A stretch of DNA of 64,000 nt from Lysobacter stagni (GTDB lineage: Bacteria > Pseudomonadota > Gammaproteobacteria > Xanthomonadales > Xanthomonadaceae): contig NZ_JASGBI010000001.1 in NCBI RefSeq assembly GCF_030053425.1, forward strand, positions 3,108,001 to 3,172,000, given 5' to 3'. Positions 1-7,823 of this stretch are shown here, in pieces. The notes beneath the pieces were generated by a model. It saw nothing but the letters and a program-made list of their open reading frames with translations, searched no databases and was not told the DNA's origin. Within the stretch, counting starts at the first letter, position 1, and the number at the start of each line of letters is the position of its first letter. A program made the position numbers and the translations under genes.

Positions 1-1419
1 TACGCGCGCTTCATGGAAAACTTCGCCGGCTACCTGTCATTCGCAGATCACGAATGTGGTCGCCTGCTCGACGCTGTCGGTGAGTTGCCCGATGCCGACA
101 ACACCCTGGTGTTCTACATCGTCGGCGACAACGGCGCGAGCTCCGAAGGCGGATTCACGGGAACCGTCAACGAGGTGATGAACCTCAACGGCCTGCCCTC
201 CAACCTCGAGGACAATCTCAAGGTCATCGACGAGATCGGCAGCCCGGATACCGAGCCGCACTACCCGCTCGGCTGGGCGTGGGCCGGCAACGCGCCGTTC
301 CAGTGGGTGAAGCAGGTGGCCAGCCACCTGGGCGGCTCACGCAATCCGATGGTCGTGTCGTGGCCTGCGAAGATCAGGGATGTCGGCGGCGTGCGCAGCC
401 AGTTCGCCCACCTCATCGACATCCTTCCCACGGTGCTGGACGTCGCCGGAATTCCCGCGCCTTCGACCGTCAACGGCATTGCACAGAAGCCCATGGACGG
501 CGTGTCGATCGCATCGACCTTCGCCTCGGCCGATGCACGCCCGGTGCGCGAGCAGCAGTACTTCGAAGTATTCAGCAATCGCGCGATCTACGATCAGGGC
601 TGGATCGCATGCGCCCAGCACACCTTTCCGTGGCGACAGGATTTCGCGCCGGGCAACTGGGACAAGGACCGCTGGGAGCTCTATCACCTCGACGAGGATT
701 TCAGCGAGAACGACGACCTGGCACAGAAGCATCCCGACAAGCTCGAGACGCTGAAGAAGCTGTTCGACGAGGCCTGCCAGAAGTACAACGTGCTTCCACT
801 CGACGATCGCGGCTCTGGCCGCCTGACCGAGCCCAAGCCGCCGCCGGGTGGTGCGGACCCGAAGCGCCGGCGCTTCACCTATTTCCCCGGCGCCGTGCGG
901 CTGGCCGAAACGGCCGCGCCCAACACGAAGAACCGCTCGCACCGCATCGATGTCACCATCGAGAAGAAAGGCGACGGTGTGTTGCTCGCGGAGGGTGGCC
1001 AGTCGGCGGGATTCGTCCTGTACGTGAAGGGCGGAAAGCCGTACTACCACTACAACTTCTTCGAGATGGAACGTACATCCGTGGAGTCCAGCGTCGAGCT
1101 TCCGGACGGCCGTTGCACCGTCTCGTTCGAGTTCCGCTACGACGGTGGTGGCGCCGGCAAGGGTGGCGAGGCGGTACTCATCGTCGATGGCAACGAAGTC
1201 GGCAAGCAGCGCATTGAACGCACCGTCGCCGGCCGCTTCGGCATCGACACGTTCGGCGTCGGCTGCGACACCGGCTCACCCGTGTGCAAGGACTACAAGC
1301 CGCCCTTTGCGTTCGACGGCGTCATTGGCCAGGTCGACATCGTGCTCGGCGACCCCGGACTCAGCGAGGACGAAGAACGCGTGATGCAGGCCAGATTCCA
1401 CGCGGGCATCAACTACTAG
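1..1419 (+). CDS. sulfatase family protein, 3' part (5' end outside window)
   Basis: The reading frame is open from base 1 (YARF precedes the first Met at base 13), so the gene starts upstream of the window and its N-terminal catalytic Cys/Ser motif cannot be seen. The visible part matches the C-terminal two thirds of arylsulfatases: a VGDNGAS metal-ligand motif near visible residue 42, a segment on sulfatase-like bounds (HLGGSRNPMVVSWP), then HLIDILPTVLDVAGI and MDGVSIASTF, which are typical of the family. The last ~170 residues form a beta-rich C-terminal extension (FDGVIGQVDIVLGDPG). Hydrolysis of sulfate esters is inferred from the family; the substrate is unknown. It is followed by perfect hairpins and a gap, so it is probably the last gene of its transcript. 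Confidence 0.9.
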   Translation, partial: YARFMENFAGYLSFADHECGRLLDAVGELPDADNTLVFYIVGDNGASSEGGFTGTVNEVMNLNGLPSNLEDNLKVIDEIGSPDTEPHYPLGWAWAGNAPFQWVKQVASHLGGSRNPMVVSWPAKIRDVGGVRSQFAHLIDILPTVLDVAGIPAPSTVNGIAQKPMDGVSIASTFASADARPVREQQYFEVFSNRAIYDQGWIACAQHTFPWRQDFAPGNWDKDRWELYHLDEDFSENDDLAQKHPDKLETLKKLFDEACQKYNVLPLDDRGSGRLTEPKPPPGGADPKRRRFTYFPGAVRLAETAAPNTKNRSHRIDVTIEKKGDGVLLAEGGQSAGFVLYVKGGKPYYHYNFFEMERTSVESSVELPDGRCTVSFEFRYDGGGAGKGGEAVLIVDGNEVGKQRIERTVAGRFGIDTFGVGCDTGSPVCKDYKPPFAFDGVIGQVDIVLGDPGLSEDEERVMQARFHAGINY

Positions 1420-1442
1420 GACGCGCGGGCGGACACGCGAAC

Positions 1443-1486
1443 GTCCGCTTTACCGATGGCGGACGATCGCTATCGGCGCGATAGCG
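1443..1486 (+). terminator. two adjacent perfect hairpins after the sulfatase
   Basis: GTCCGC (1443-1448) pairs with GCGGAC (1459-1464), and CGCTATCG (1468-1475) pairs with CGATAGCG (1479-1486). They lie 24 bases after the sulfatase stop and could end transcription, although no T-run follows. The first stem has the same GTCCGC/GCGGAC arms as the repeat family seen at 6.6, 7.3, 7.7 and 22 kb. The rest of 1420-1620 shows no gene. Confidence 0.5.
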
Positions 1487-1621
1487 TCATCCAAAGACGT
1501 CTCGCTCTAGCGGACTTCGCGCATACATCGTGCAACCCGGTGACACGAGTGACTCGCCCGACAGCAACCTTGCGGGCCCCTTCATGACGGGGTGTCCAGA
1601 TCGCCCCATTCGCGTTGCCGG

Positions 1622-1635
1622 TTGACCTGGGTCAA
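1622..1635. promoter_or_regulatory. Fnr/Dnr-type binding site TTGAC-N4-GTCAA
   Basis: A perfect inverted repeat, TTGAC CTGG GTCAA, lies about 59 bases before the start of the DUF6522-like gene. The architecture matches sites for Crp/Fnr-family regulators such as Anr and Dnr (consensus TTGAT/C-N4-A/GTCAA), which activate nitric oxide reductase and denitrification genes. The neighbour is a nitric oxide reductase. Binding by a particular regulator is inferred; no such regulator is encoded in the window. I found no matching box in the 171 bases upstream of the reductase gene itself. Confidence 0.6.
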
Positions 1636-1693
1636 AGGCGTCTGCCCGCCCAGGATGGATGCTTGAGCGTCCCGACCGTCAAGCTGGGGTGGA

Positions 1694-1942
1694 GTGGCAG
1701 TGAACGACAGCGCAGGTTCCAGGAACAGGACGATCGACGTCGACGCCGGGTTGGTGGCGGGCCATCTGGGCCTGGCGGTTGCCGAGTTCAAGCAACTGAT
1801 GGAGCGCAGGCAGATCACGTTGCTGTGCGAACGAGGCGTCGCCGAGGACGTGGGCACGTATCGGGCCAGCTTCTATTACGCCAGGCGCAAGGTGCGACTG
1901 GTGCTGGATCATGCTGGGCGAGTGCTCTCCGTGACGACCTAG
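1694..1942 (+). CDS. small DUF6522-like protein
   Basis: An 82-residue soluble protein starting at GTG 1694, or at GTG 1700, which has GGAG 5-6 bases upstream. The layout is an acidic-hydrophobic start (TIDVDAGLVAGHLGLA), LMERRQITLLCERGV, then a beta-rich Arg-rich end (YYARRKVRLVLDHAGRVL). This resembles the DUF6522 family, small proteins of unknown function; the assignment is from recognition and not certain. It converges on the nitric oxide reductase and carries an Fnr/Dnr-like box in its promoter region. A role in the low-oxygen or NO response is therefore a reasonable inference, but no biochemical function can be given. The 246 bases to the reductase stop hold no visible gene. Confidence 0.6.
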   Translation: MAVNDSAGSRNRTIDVDAGLVAGHLGLAVAEFKQLMERRQITLLCERGVAEDVGTYRASFYYARRKVRLVLDHAGRVLSVTT

Positions 1943-2188
1943 TTCCCGCAGGGTGTTCGAAGCGGCGCAAGCACAAGGCATGAGACGGCGTATGTGGATC
2001 GCCCGGGCTCATTGAAGCAAAGCCAGCAACGCACCGAGCGGATGATGCCGAACGCAAGCAGGCCAGCGCATAGCTCACCGCCTGTTGCCTGCGCCCTCGT
2101 CGCATCGTCAACACACCCAGCACCACGACAGCCTGCATGCCATTGCGTCGGGCGCGGCAGGCGGTCTCACCGCCTACCGCTCGGGTCA

Positions 2189-4522
2189 TCAGCCGCGGTC
2201 GACTGGTTCACCCTCTCCGGACAGCGCCGTGTCGCGGTTCGGCGCGATCCACAGACGCAGGACGAACCAGGCCAATGCCAGGGCGCCGACGCTGAAGATC
2301 ATGTCGCCGGGGACGCGCATCCACACCAGCATCGATACGATCGGCTTCTGCATGAACTCCGCGGAACGCGCGTAGGCGTAGCCGTGTTCGATTGCCGCGA
2401 GCAGTTGCATGGTGCCCAGCGGCAGCAGCGTCAGCAATGCCATCAGCGCCAACCCGATGTTGAGACACCAGAAAGCGGTCTTGAGCGCCCCGGTGTTCCA
2501 GCGCATCTGACCGCGCAGGCCACGCAGGCAGAACAGCACCAGGGCGATGCCCAGCATGCCGTAGACGCCGAACAGCGCGGTGTGGCCGTGCAGCGGGGTC
2601 AGGTTGAGCCCCTGCATGAAGTACAGCGAAAGTGGCGGATTGATCAGGAACCCGAACAGACCGGCACCCACCAGATTCCAGAACGACACCGCGATGAAGA
2701 ACGCCACTGGCCAGCGGTAGCGCACCATCCATGGAGTGGACTGCCCCAGCTTGTAGGTGTGGTACGCCTCGAATCCAAGGTAGGCCAATGGCACCACCTC
2801 CAGCGCACTGAAACTGGCCCCCAGGGCCACCACCGCGGTTGGGGTCCCGACGAAGTACAGGTGATGCAGCGTGCCGAGCACGCCGCCGGCCATGAACACG
2901 ATCGTCGCGAACAGCACCGCGACGGTCGCGGTCGAGGTTCGGATGAGGCCCAGACGGGTAAAGATCAGGGCCATCACGGCCGTCGCGAAGACCTCGAAGA
3001 AGCCTTCGACCCACAGGTGCACCAGCCACCAGCGCCAATACTCCACTTCGGAGATGTGGGTGTGCTCGCCCCACATCAGTGCCGAGGCGAAGAACAGGCC
3101 TATGGCCGCGGTGGACATGAACAGCAGACCGATGATGTGCCGCGCTTCGTTGGTCTTGTCGCGAAGCACCGGCCACAACGCCCTGCCGACCAGGCTGACC
3201 CATAGCAACAACCCGACGAACAGGTACCACTGCCAGAAGCGCCCCATGTCGGCGTACTCCCAGCCCTGATGGCCGAACCAGAAGTTGCGCTCGAGCCCAA
3301 GCTTCTGCATCACCGCCAGCCACTGACCGGCGAACGATCCGACGACGATTATCAGCAGCGAAACAAAGAGGAAGTTCACACCGAAACGCTGGTACTTCGG
3401 TTCGTGGCCGGACAAGGCCGGCGCGATGTAGAGTCCCGTGCCAAGCCACGCCACTGCGATCCACAGCACGGCCAGTTGCGTGTGCCAGGTCCGCGACAGC
3501 GAGTACGGCAGGATTTCTGACAGTGCGAAACCGTAGGCGTCCTGACCTTCCACCTGGTAATGCGCGGTGATGGCACCCAGCAGGATCTGCACCAGGAACA
3601 ATGCCAGGACCACCCAGAAGTACTTGGCCACCGCCCGCATCGACGGAGTGACGCGCAACGTGGCGAACGGATCGGTCGCGGGAATGGTGTGCCCGGCCTC
3701 CTCCTTGTCATGGCTGACCGCGTGGTGCCAGCCGAGCAGCGCGATGCCAAGGATCAGGAACAGCACGCTGAAAGCGGACCACACCCACAGCGGTGCTGGT
3801 GGTGTATTGCCCACCAGAGGCTCGCTCGGCCAGTTGTTGGTGTAGGTGACCTGCCTGGAAACCACGCCGCGCTGATCCGGAACCATGGCATCGCCGGCTT
3901 CCTTGGGGCGCTCGGTCGTTGCCGCCCAGGCGGTCCACCAGAAGAACGCGGTGAGGGCCCGCCGATTCGCCGCATCGGGCACCGTGTCCTGTTTCATCGC
4001 GTATGCCTTGCGAAGTTCCAGCGTCGCCGGGTCGGAACCGAACAGGCTTTCGTAGTGCGCGGCGACGTTCGAGATCGCGACGACGCGATCCATCGTCAAC
4101 GTGACCGTCTTCGTCGCAGGGTCGTAGGTGTTCTTCCGCAACTGCGCCTGCAGGCGCCCCTGCAATGCGGCCTGCTTTTCCGCAGGAAGTTCCCCATAAG
4201 TGGCCATGCCACCGTCAGCACGCGCCCACAGGTCCAGCATCGCGATCGCTTCGCGGTGCAGCCAGTCGGCGCTCCAGTCGGGCGCCACATAGCCTCCATG
4301 CCCCCAGATCGACCCCAGTTGCATGCCGCCGATGGACTGCCACACCTGGCGGCCTTTCTCGATGTCGGCGCGCGTGTAGACGACTTGACCGCTCTCCGCG
4401 ACGACCTTCTCCGGGATGGGAGGCGCGGCCCGGAAGATCTCGCTACCGGCCCACAGCAGCACGGAGAACGAGGCGACAAGCAGGACCGCAAGGCCCAGCC
4501 ACAGCTTTCGAGCACTGCTCAT
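2189..4522 (-). CDS. norB: quinol-dependent nitric oxide reductase (qNor)
   Basis: A 777-residue integral membrane enzyme that reduces two NO to N2O using quinol. ATG 4522 is chosen because a perfect AGGAGG lies 7-8 bases upstream. It has an N-terminal transmembrane anchor (residues ~7-27) and a periplasmic quinol-oxidase-type extension (~28-235, with GSIWGHGGYVAPDW), as in single-subunit qNor and unlike cNorB. A heme-copper-oxidase-like membrane domain with about a dozen helices follows. Metal-ligand motifs are visible: HLWVEGFFE near residue 500, HH in TLHHLYFVGTP near 553, and HGHTALFG near 642. No norC or activator genes accompany it, as expected for a detoxifying qNor. It lies convergent to the DUF6522-like gene. 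No Fnr or NsrR box was recognised upstream. Confidence 0.96.
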   Translation of the reverse strand: MSSARKLWLGLAVLLVASFSVLLWAGSEIFRAAPPIPEKVVAESGQVVYTRADIEKGRQVWQSIGGMQLGSIWGHGGYVAPDWSADWLHREAIAMLDLWARADGGMATYGELPAEKQAALQGRLQAQLRKNTYDPATKTVTLTMDRVVAISNVAAHYESLFGSDPATLELRKAYAMKQDTVPDAANRRALTAFFWWTAWAATTERPKEAGDAMVPDQRGVVSRQVTYTNNWPSEPLVGNTPPAPLWVWSAFSVLFLILGIALLGWHHAVSHDKEEAGHTIPATDPFATLRVTPSMRAVAKYFWVVLALFLVQILLGAITAHYQVEGQDAYGFALSEILPYSLSRTWHTQLAVLWIAVAWLGTGLYIAPALSGHEPKYQRFGVNFLFVSLLIIVVGSFAGQWLAVMQKLGLERNFWFGHQGWEYADMGRFWQWYLFVGLLLWVSLVGRALWPVLRDKTNEARHIIGLLFMSTAAIGLFFASALMWGEHTHISEVEYWRWWLVHLWVEGFFEVFATAVMALIFTRLGLIRTSTATVAVLFATIVFMAGGVLGTLHHLYFVGTPTAVVALGASFSALEVVPLAYLGFEAYHTYKLGQSTPWMVRYRWPVAFFIAVSFWNLVGAGLFGFLINPPLSLYFMQGLNLTPLHGHTALFGVYGMLGIALVLFCLRGLRGQMRWNTGALKTAFWCLNIGLALMALLTLLPLGTMQLLAAIEHGYAYARSAEFMQKPIVSMLVWMRVPGDMIFSVGALALAWFVLRLWIAPNRDTALSGEGEPVDRG

Positions 4523-4639
4523 GCAAGCCTCCTGTAGAGGACGTCCTGGATCCACGTGCCAAGAACTGCTCGCTGCGCTGGACCAATTGGCCAAGCGTGT
4601 CCATTTGCCAGCTTACGACCTGAATGTGAGGATGCCGTG

Positions 4640-4698
4640 GACAACCAAAGTCCGCACCGCGAAAACGACGTCGGCTTGAATGAATCGTTCGGCCTAAC
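4640..4698 (-). repeat. integron attC-like site A
   Basis: Read on the minus strand, the stop codon of the upstream orphan gene sits inside GTTAGGC. GCCGAAC (4687-4693, an R''-like box) follows, then TTCATTCAAGCCGACG, a short hairpin around TTTTCGCGG, and TGCGGACTTTGG. The order and most bases match the well-known aadA-type attC (TTCRTTCAAGCCGACG ... CTTCGCGG ... GCGGCTTAACTC). The distal GTTRRRY core is degenerate, so the site may be inactive. The 13-mer TTCATTCAAGCCG is shared exactly with sites C and D. Confidence 0.6.
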
Positions 4699-5134
4699 GC
4701 CGACCAGAAAACTCGAACTCCTGAACTCGCATCCAGCCATCTCCGGGCTTGAGGAAGGCGACAAGAATTGCCTCCATATCGTCCACGGTTTCTGGCGCCT
4801 GCTTTGTAACTGCCTCGGCCATCTCGCTGCGATTCCGGTATACGGCCGCAAGCCCATGGCGTGGATCCAGACTGCCTCCTACCTCCATCGAGGTGCCAGG
4901 CGATAGAACCACCACAACCTGGTGAAAGCCGCTATCCCAATCGACGCTTCTGAGCGCTGAGCGCACGGAGTCCTCGGTGATGATCGGCGAGTAGACGGTT
5001 GGATCGTCTCCGAAGTTGGGGATGACATGAATCCCTACTTTTGACTCAACGGGATCTGTCTCCCAAGCATGCTTTTGGGCTGCAGCGCATGCTGGAAGAA
5101 GCAGGATTAGAACGCTGAGCAGCAGACGGTTCAT
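4694..5134 (-). CDS. small exported orphan protein (cassette-like)
   Basis: A 146-residue protein with an N-terminal signal (residues 1-18; LLLPAC suggests a possible lipobox). The mature part is mixed alpha/beta with no family I recognise (VVVVLSPGTSMEVGG near 70-85, then ILVAFLKPGDGWMRVQEF at the end). The stop codon TAG is embedded in the attC-like site A, the arrangement seen in integron gene cassettes. The ribosome-binding site is weak, as is common in cassettes. It is probably periplasmic or lipid-anchored. Function unknown. Confidence 0.75.
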   Translation of the reverse strand: MNRLLLSVLILLLPACAAAQKHAWETDPVESKVGIHVIPNFGDDPTVYSPIITEDSVRSALRSVDWDSGFHQVVVVLSPGTSMEVGGSLDPRHGLAAVYRNRSEMAEAVTKQAPETVDDMEAILVAFLKPGDGWMRVQEFEFSGRR

Positions 5135-5223
5135 AAGCGAGCCATGGTTAAAAGCAATGAGGCTGCGCGAAAACAGGCATCAGCATCAGCACCGGCCGGG
5201 ATTCGCACGCTCATTCGCGACGA

Positions 5224-6366
5224 CTACGCGCCCGCGCCGTGCCACGCCTTGAGGAGCTCCGCTTCCTGTTCGCGGGTGAGGCCGGCGCGCAGCTTGGCCT
5301 GACGCTCGGCCGGCTGGCTGCGGAACCAGGCGAGCAGGTCGGTCACTGTAGTTTCGAGCGGTCGATAGGTGAGTCCGGCCTGGATCGCGCGCACGTTGCT
5401 GACCGCGCCGTAGCCTGCGTAGGGGCCGCTCTTCCTCGACACCCAGATGGGCAGCTCGGGGACCTTCTGCGCTTCGAGGAACTCCGGCGTGACGCGCGTG
5501 TAGGTCGGCTTCGCGCCCGTGACCTTCTGGCAGGCGTGCAGCATCGCATCCATGGTCAGCGGTTTTTCCGGGCCGACGGCATTGAATGCACCTAAGGTGC
5601 CCGCCTCCGCCAGCCGGATCATCCATTCACCCAGGTCGCGGCCGTCGATGATCTGCACCGGATCCAGACCATCGCCGGGCACCAGCATTTCGCCGCCCTG
5701 CGCAACGCGGTGCGGCCAGTAGGTGAAACGGTCGGTCTCGTCGCGAGGGCCCACGATGTAACCCGGGCGCACGATCGTGACGCGCTCGCCGAACTGCTTG
5801 CGCGCTTCGGCCTCGCTCAGCGCCTTGAGCGGGCCGTACAGGTTCTCGATGTCGGCGCGCAGCGTCTCCTGCGTTTCGGCCATCGCGTCCTTGCCCTTGT
5901 AGACGGCGAGTGCATCGTCCTCCGCGATGCCAGGCCTGCTGCCATCGGCATACACCGAGATGGTGGAGATGAAGAGGTAATGCCCGACGTTGCCGGCCAG
6001 CACCTTGCCGGCGTCGCGCACCCAGAACGGCAGGCTGGTGGGGTTGTCGATGCACACATCCCACTTGCGCCCTTCCAGCGCTTTGAGATCGCCCGTGTTG
6101 CGATCGCCGAGCAGCTGCTCCACCTCGCCCGGCCACTCCGGCGACGGCCGCTTGCCACGATTGAACAGCGTCACCTTGTGCCCGCGCGCCAACGCGTACT
6201 TCACCTGGAACGGCCCCGTGAACCCGGTGCCGCCCAGAATGAGGATGTTCAACGGCTTGGCCGCCCGCCCCTTAGGTTTATCGCCACGCGCGAAGGCGAA
6301 CGATGGCAGCGCAGCCGCGGCGGCGGCAAGCGCACTGAACTTGAGCAGGTCACGGCGGGTGGTCAT
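5224..6366 (-). CDS. Tat-exported NAD(P)-dependent epimerase/dehydratase-like protein
   Basis: A 380-residue extended-SDR protein. It starts with a twin-arginine signal (TTRRDLLKFS, then AAAAALPSFAFA). The mature domain begins with a Rossmann fold, NILILGGTGFTGPFQ near residues 43-57 (GGTGFTG nucleotide-binding motif). It continues with YLFISTISVYAD and TIVRPGYIVGPRDETDR, typical of NAD-dependent epimerase/dehydratase or isoflavone-reductase-like proteins. The usual YxxxK pair is not evident: the position after ISVYAD is occupied by the AVYKGK region. Export of a dinucleotide-binding enzyme is unusual because NAD(P)H must be loaded before Tat transport. The substrate is unknown. It is a single gene with no operon partner. 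Confidence 0.85.
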   Translation of the reverse strand: MTTRRDLLKFSALAAAAAALPSFAFARGDKPKGRAAKPLNILILGGTGFTGPFQVKYALARGHKVTLFNRGKRPSPEWPGEVEQLLGDRNTGDLKALEGRKWDVCIDNPTSLPFWVRDAGKVLAGNVGHYLFISTISVYADGSRPGIAEDDALAVYKGKDAMAETQETLRADIENLYGPLKALSEAEARKQFGERVTIVRPGYIVGPRDETDRFTYWPHRVAQGGEMLVPGDGLDPVQIIDGRDLGEWMIRLAEAGTLGAFNAVGPEKPLTMDAMLHACQKVTGAKPTYTRVTPEFLEAQKVPELPIWVSRKSGPYAGYGAVSNVRAIQAGLTYRPLETTVTDLLAWFRSQPAERQAKLRAGLTREQEAELLKAWHGAGA

Positions 6367-6599
6367 CGAATGGCTCCTGTCTGAGCGGGCGCACCGTCAG
6401 ACGCCACCCCTCGGCTGGCCCCCTCCGGCTGCAAACGGGCCAACTCTAATCCGCCCTGCCTGGGCACGCCAATGCGCCATCGAACATCGACAGCGACGAA
6501 ATGATCCCATGCCGGCAACAAACCACAGCAAAGTGGAAATGCGCCGTCGGCTCCTTCAGCGTTTCCTTCGCCGCGCATGGTGGGTCCTGGCCTGCCACC

Positions 6600-6639
6600 A
6601 CGTCCGCTCCGGATCGGAAGCGCACATCAACACTGCTGG
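6600..6639. repeat. GTCCGC repeat, type P2 (diverged copy)
   Basis: The plus strand reads CGTCCGCTCCGGATCGGAAG followed by CGCACATCAACACTGCTG. It aligns with the P2 copies at 22641-22680 and 7726-7765, including the conserved flank ACAT-ACACTGCTG. It overlaps the last codons of the 6627-7169 gene. The 6367-6599 interval beside it contains no recognisable gene. Confidence 0.55.
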
Positions 6640-7169
6640 ACGCTGCACTCGCCCCCGACGACGATCCACCCTTTATCGGACCATGCGACAGTGCCACTTA
6701 CGCGTCTTGATGGCCTGTTGCTCGGATCATCTCCCTGCGGGATACGCCCGACAAAATGAACACCCTGCCTTGTGTTGTAGATGGAGTCGATCAGCTGCGG
6801 AAACCGCATGGAAGTGAGCTCGGGAAGCGAGTACCCGGGATGGACGAAGAGCTCGCCCGATGCACCCTCACGCACCGCAACAAGTACCGACTTCCAGCTT
6901 CCGCTCCCGCCAGAACAGCCGTCATCGAGTGAGATCAACGCCACGTACCGAATCTCTGGCATCCCTTCCCAGCGCACGACGTTCCTGGGTTCGAACCCGA
7001 CCTGGCAGCCGATCGAGTTTGCATACGATCGCACCACCTCGGGCAGGCGTGCGAGCTCCCTGGCTCGCGTCTCGTCCCACACGCGTATGTCTTCAGCCGT
7101 TTGCGACCATCCTGGCGATGGAATGCCCAGGAGTAGAAATGCAAGTACCGCAACGTCCCTGAGTTGCAT
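6627..7169 (-). CDS. secreted orphan protein (cassette-like)
   Basis: A 180-residue protein with a clear signal peptide (VAVLAFLLLGIPSPGWSQ, cleavage near residue 23) and several cysteines in the mature part (C54, a CSGGS near 84, ECSVQQC at the C terminus), suggesting disulfides and a periplasmic location. I do not recognise a family. The ATG at 7169 has a GGGGC-type upstream sequence. The final codons lie inside a P2 repeat and the gene is preceded by a P1 repeat, so it sits between repeats like its neighbours. Function unknown. Confidence 0.7.
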   Translation of the reverse strand: MQLRDVAVLAFLLLGIPSPGWSQTAEDIRVWDETRARELARLPEVVRSYANSIGCQVGFEPRNVVRWEGMPEIRYVALISLDDGCSGGSGSWKSVLVAVREGASGELFVHPGYSLPELTSMRFPQLIDSIYNTRQGVHFVGRIPQGDDPSNRPSRRVSGTVAWSDKGWIVVGGECSVQQC

Positions 7170-7266
7170 CGCCAGCCCCGGGTTGTCATTCCAAAGTCAA
7201 TCGAACGAGTACAAGTACAGATGCACATTGAGCCCGTGCCGTGTGGTGGGTGGCACATTCCGGCCC

Positions 7267-7296
7267 AATATCCGCTATCGGACAGAAGCGGACATG
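7267..7296. repeat. GTCCGC repeat, type P1
   Basis: On the minus strand this reads CATGTCCGCTTCTGTCCGAT followed by AGCGGATATT, an inverted repeat with a short loop. It is nearly identical to the P1 copy at 22256-22289. It directly follows attC-like site B in the minus-strand direction. Confidence 0.65.
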
Positions 7297-7353
7297 CACG
7301 AACGCATGGATCAAGCCGATCCGCGAAGCGGCTTCTGCTCCAATGAGCCGTCA
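7297..7353 (-). repeat. integron attC-like site B (degenerate)
   Basis: Starting within the stop codon of the 7351-7692 gene, the minus strand reads TGACGGCTCATTGGAGC, then AAGCCGCTTCGCGGATCGGC, TTGATCC and GCGTTCGTG. The central CCGCTTCGCGG stem-loop and the CGGCTT-A arm match the aadA-type attC. The outer cores are diverged. A P1 repeat follows immediately. Confidence 0.5.
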
Positions 7354-7692
7354 GCGGACTGCCGTGACCGAGTAGTCAGCGGCATTGAGGCCAGACTCGT
7401 TGAAGCGGATGTCGACTGGATGTCGCTTCGAGCCGCAGGTGACTACCCAGCGCTCACGCCACACACGCGAGCCAGGCTCCCCTTGGGGCATCGCTACGAC
7501 ATATGGCTGGACGGAATCGATGTGCGTGCAGCCCAGCGTCGAGACCTGTTGCCTGACCCCCGTCATCGTGTCCTGCCTGAGCTTCTCGTTAGTCATCGTG
7601 CCCTCGACTGCAGCGCCTTCTTTGCCTGGTGAATCCGCATGAACGGAGAGCGCGGAAAGCAGCAGCGCTGTTGCGAGTAAAGGTTGACGCAT
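7351..7692 (-). CDS. small secreted orphan protein (cassette-like)
   Basis: A 113-residue protein. ATG 7692 has GGGAGGGA about 9 bases upstream. It has a signal peptide (residues ~1-18, LLATALLLSALSVHA). The short mature domain has two cysteines (GCTHIDSV and VTCGSKRHPVDI) that could form a disulfide. I recognise no family. The stop codon overlaps attC-like site B, and a P2 repeat lies upstream at 7726-7765. The gene is therefore bracketed by the same elements as other orphan genes here. A periplasmic location is inferred; function unknown. Confidence 0.72.
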   Translation of the reverse strand: MRQPLLATALLLSALSVHADSPGKEGAAVEGTMTNEKLRQDTMTGVRQQVSTLGCTHIDSVQPYVVAMPQGEPGSRVWRERWVVTCGSKRHPVDIRFNESGLNAADYSVTAVR

Positions 7693-7725
7693 GGTGATCC
7701 CTCCCCAGACCACATTGTCGAACCG

Positions 7726-7765
7726 GATGTCCGTTTTGGGTCGAAACCGGACAATACCACCGCTG
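7726..7765. repeat. GTCCGC repeat, type P2
   Basis: The plus strand reads GATGTCCGTTTTGGGTCGAA then ACCGGACAATACCACCGCTG. This is the same core and right-hand flank as the P2 copy at 22641-22680. It lies just upstream of the 7351-7692 gene. Confidence 0.65.
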
Positions 7766-7823
7766 GCCAGCGCCGCTGTCGGGACGGAACCAGAGATCCG
7801 AAGAAGCGGACGTTCGCGAACTC

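Noticed and set aside
4523..4639. Fnr/NsrR/NorR binding site upstream of norB
   Set aside because: I searched both strands for TTGAY-N4-RTCAA and similar palindromes and saw none, so no regulatory site is claimed for norB itself.
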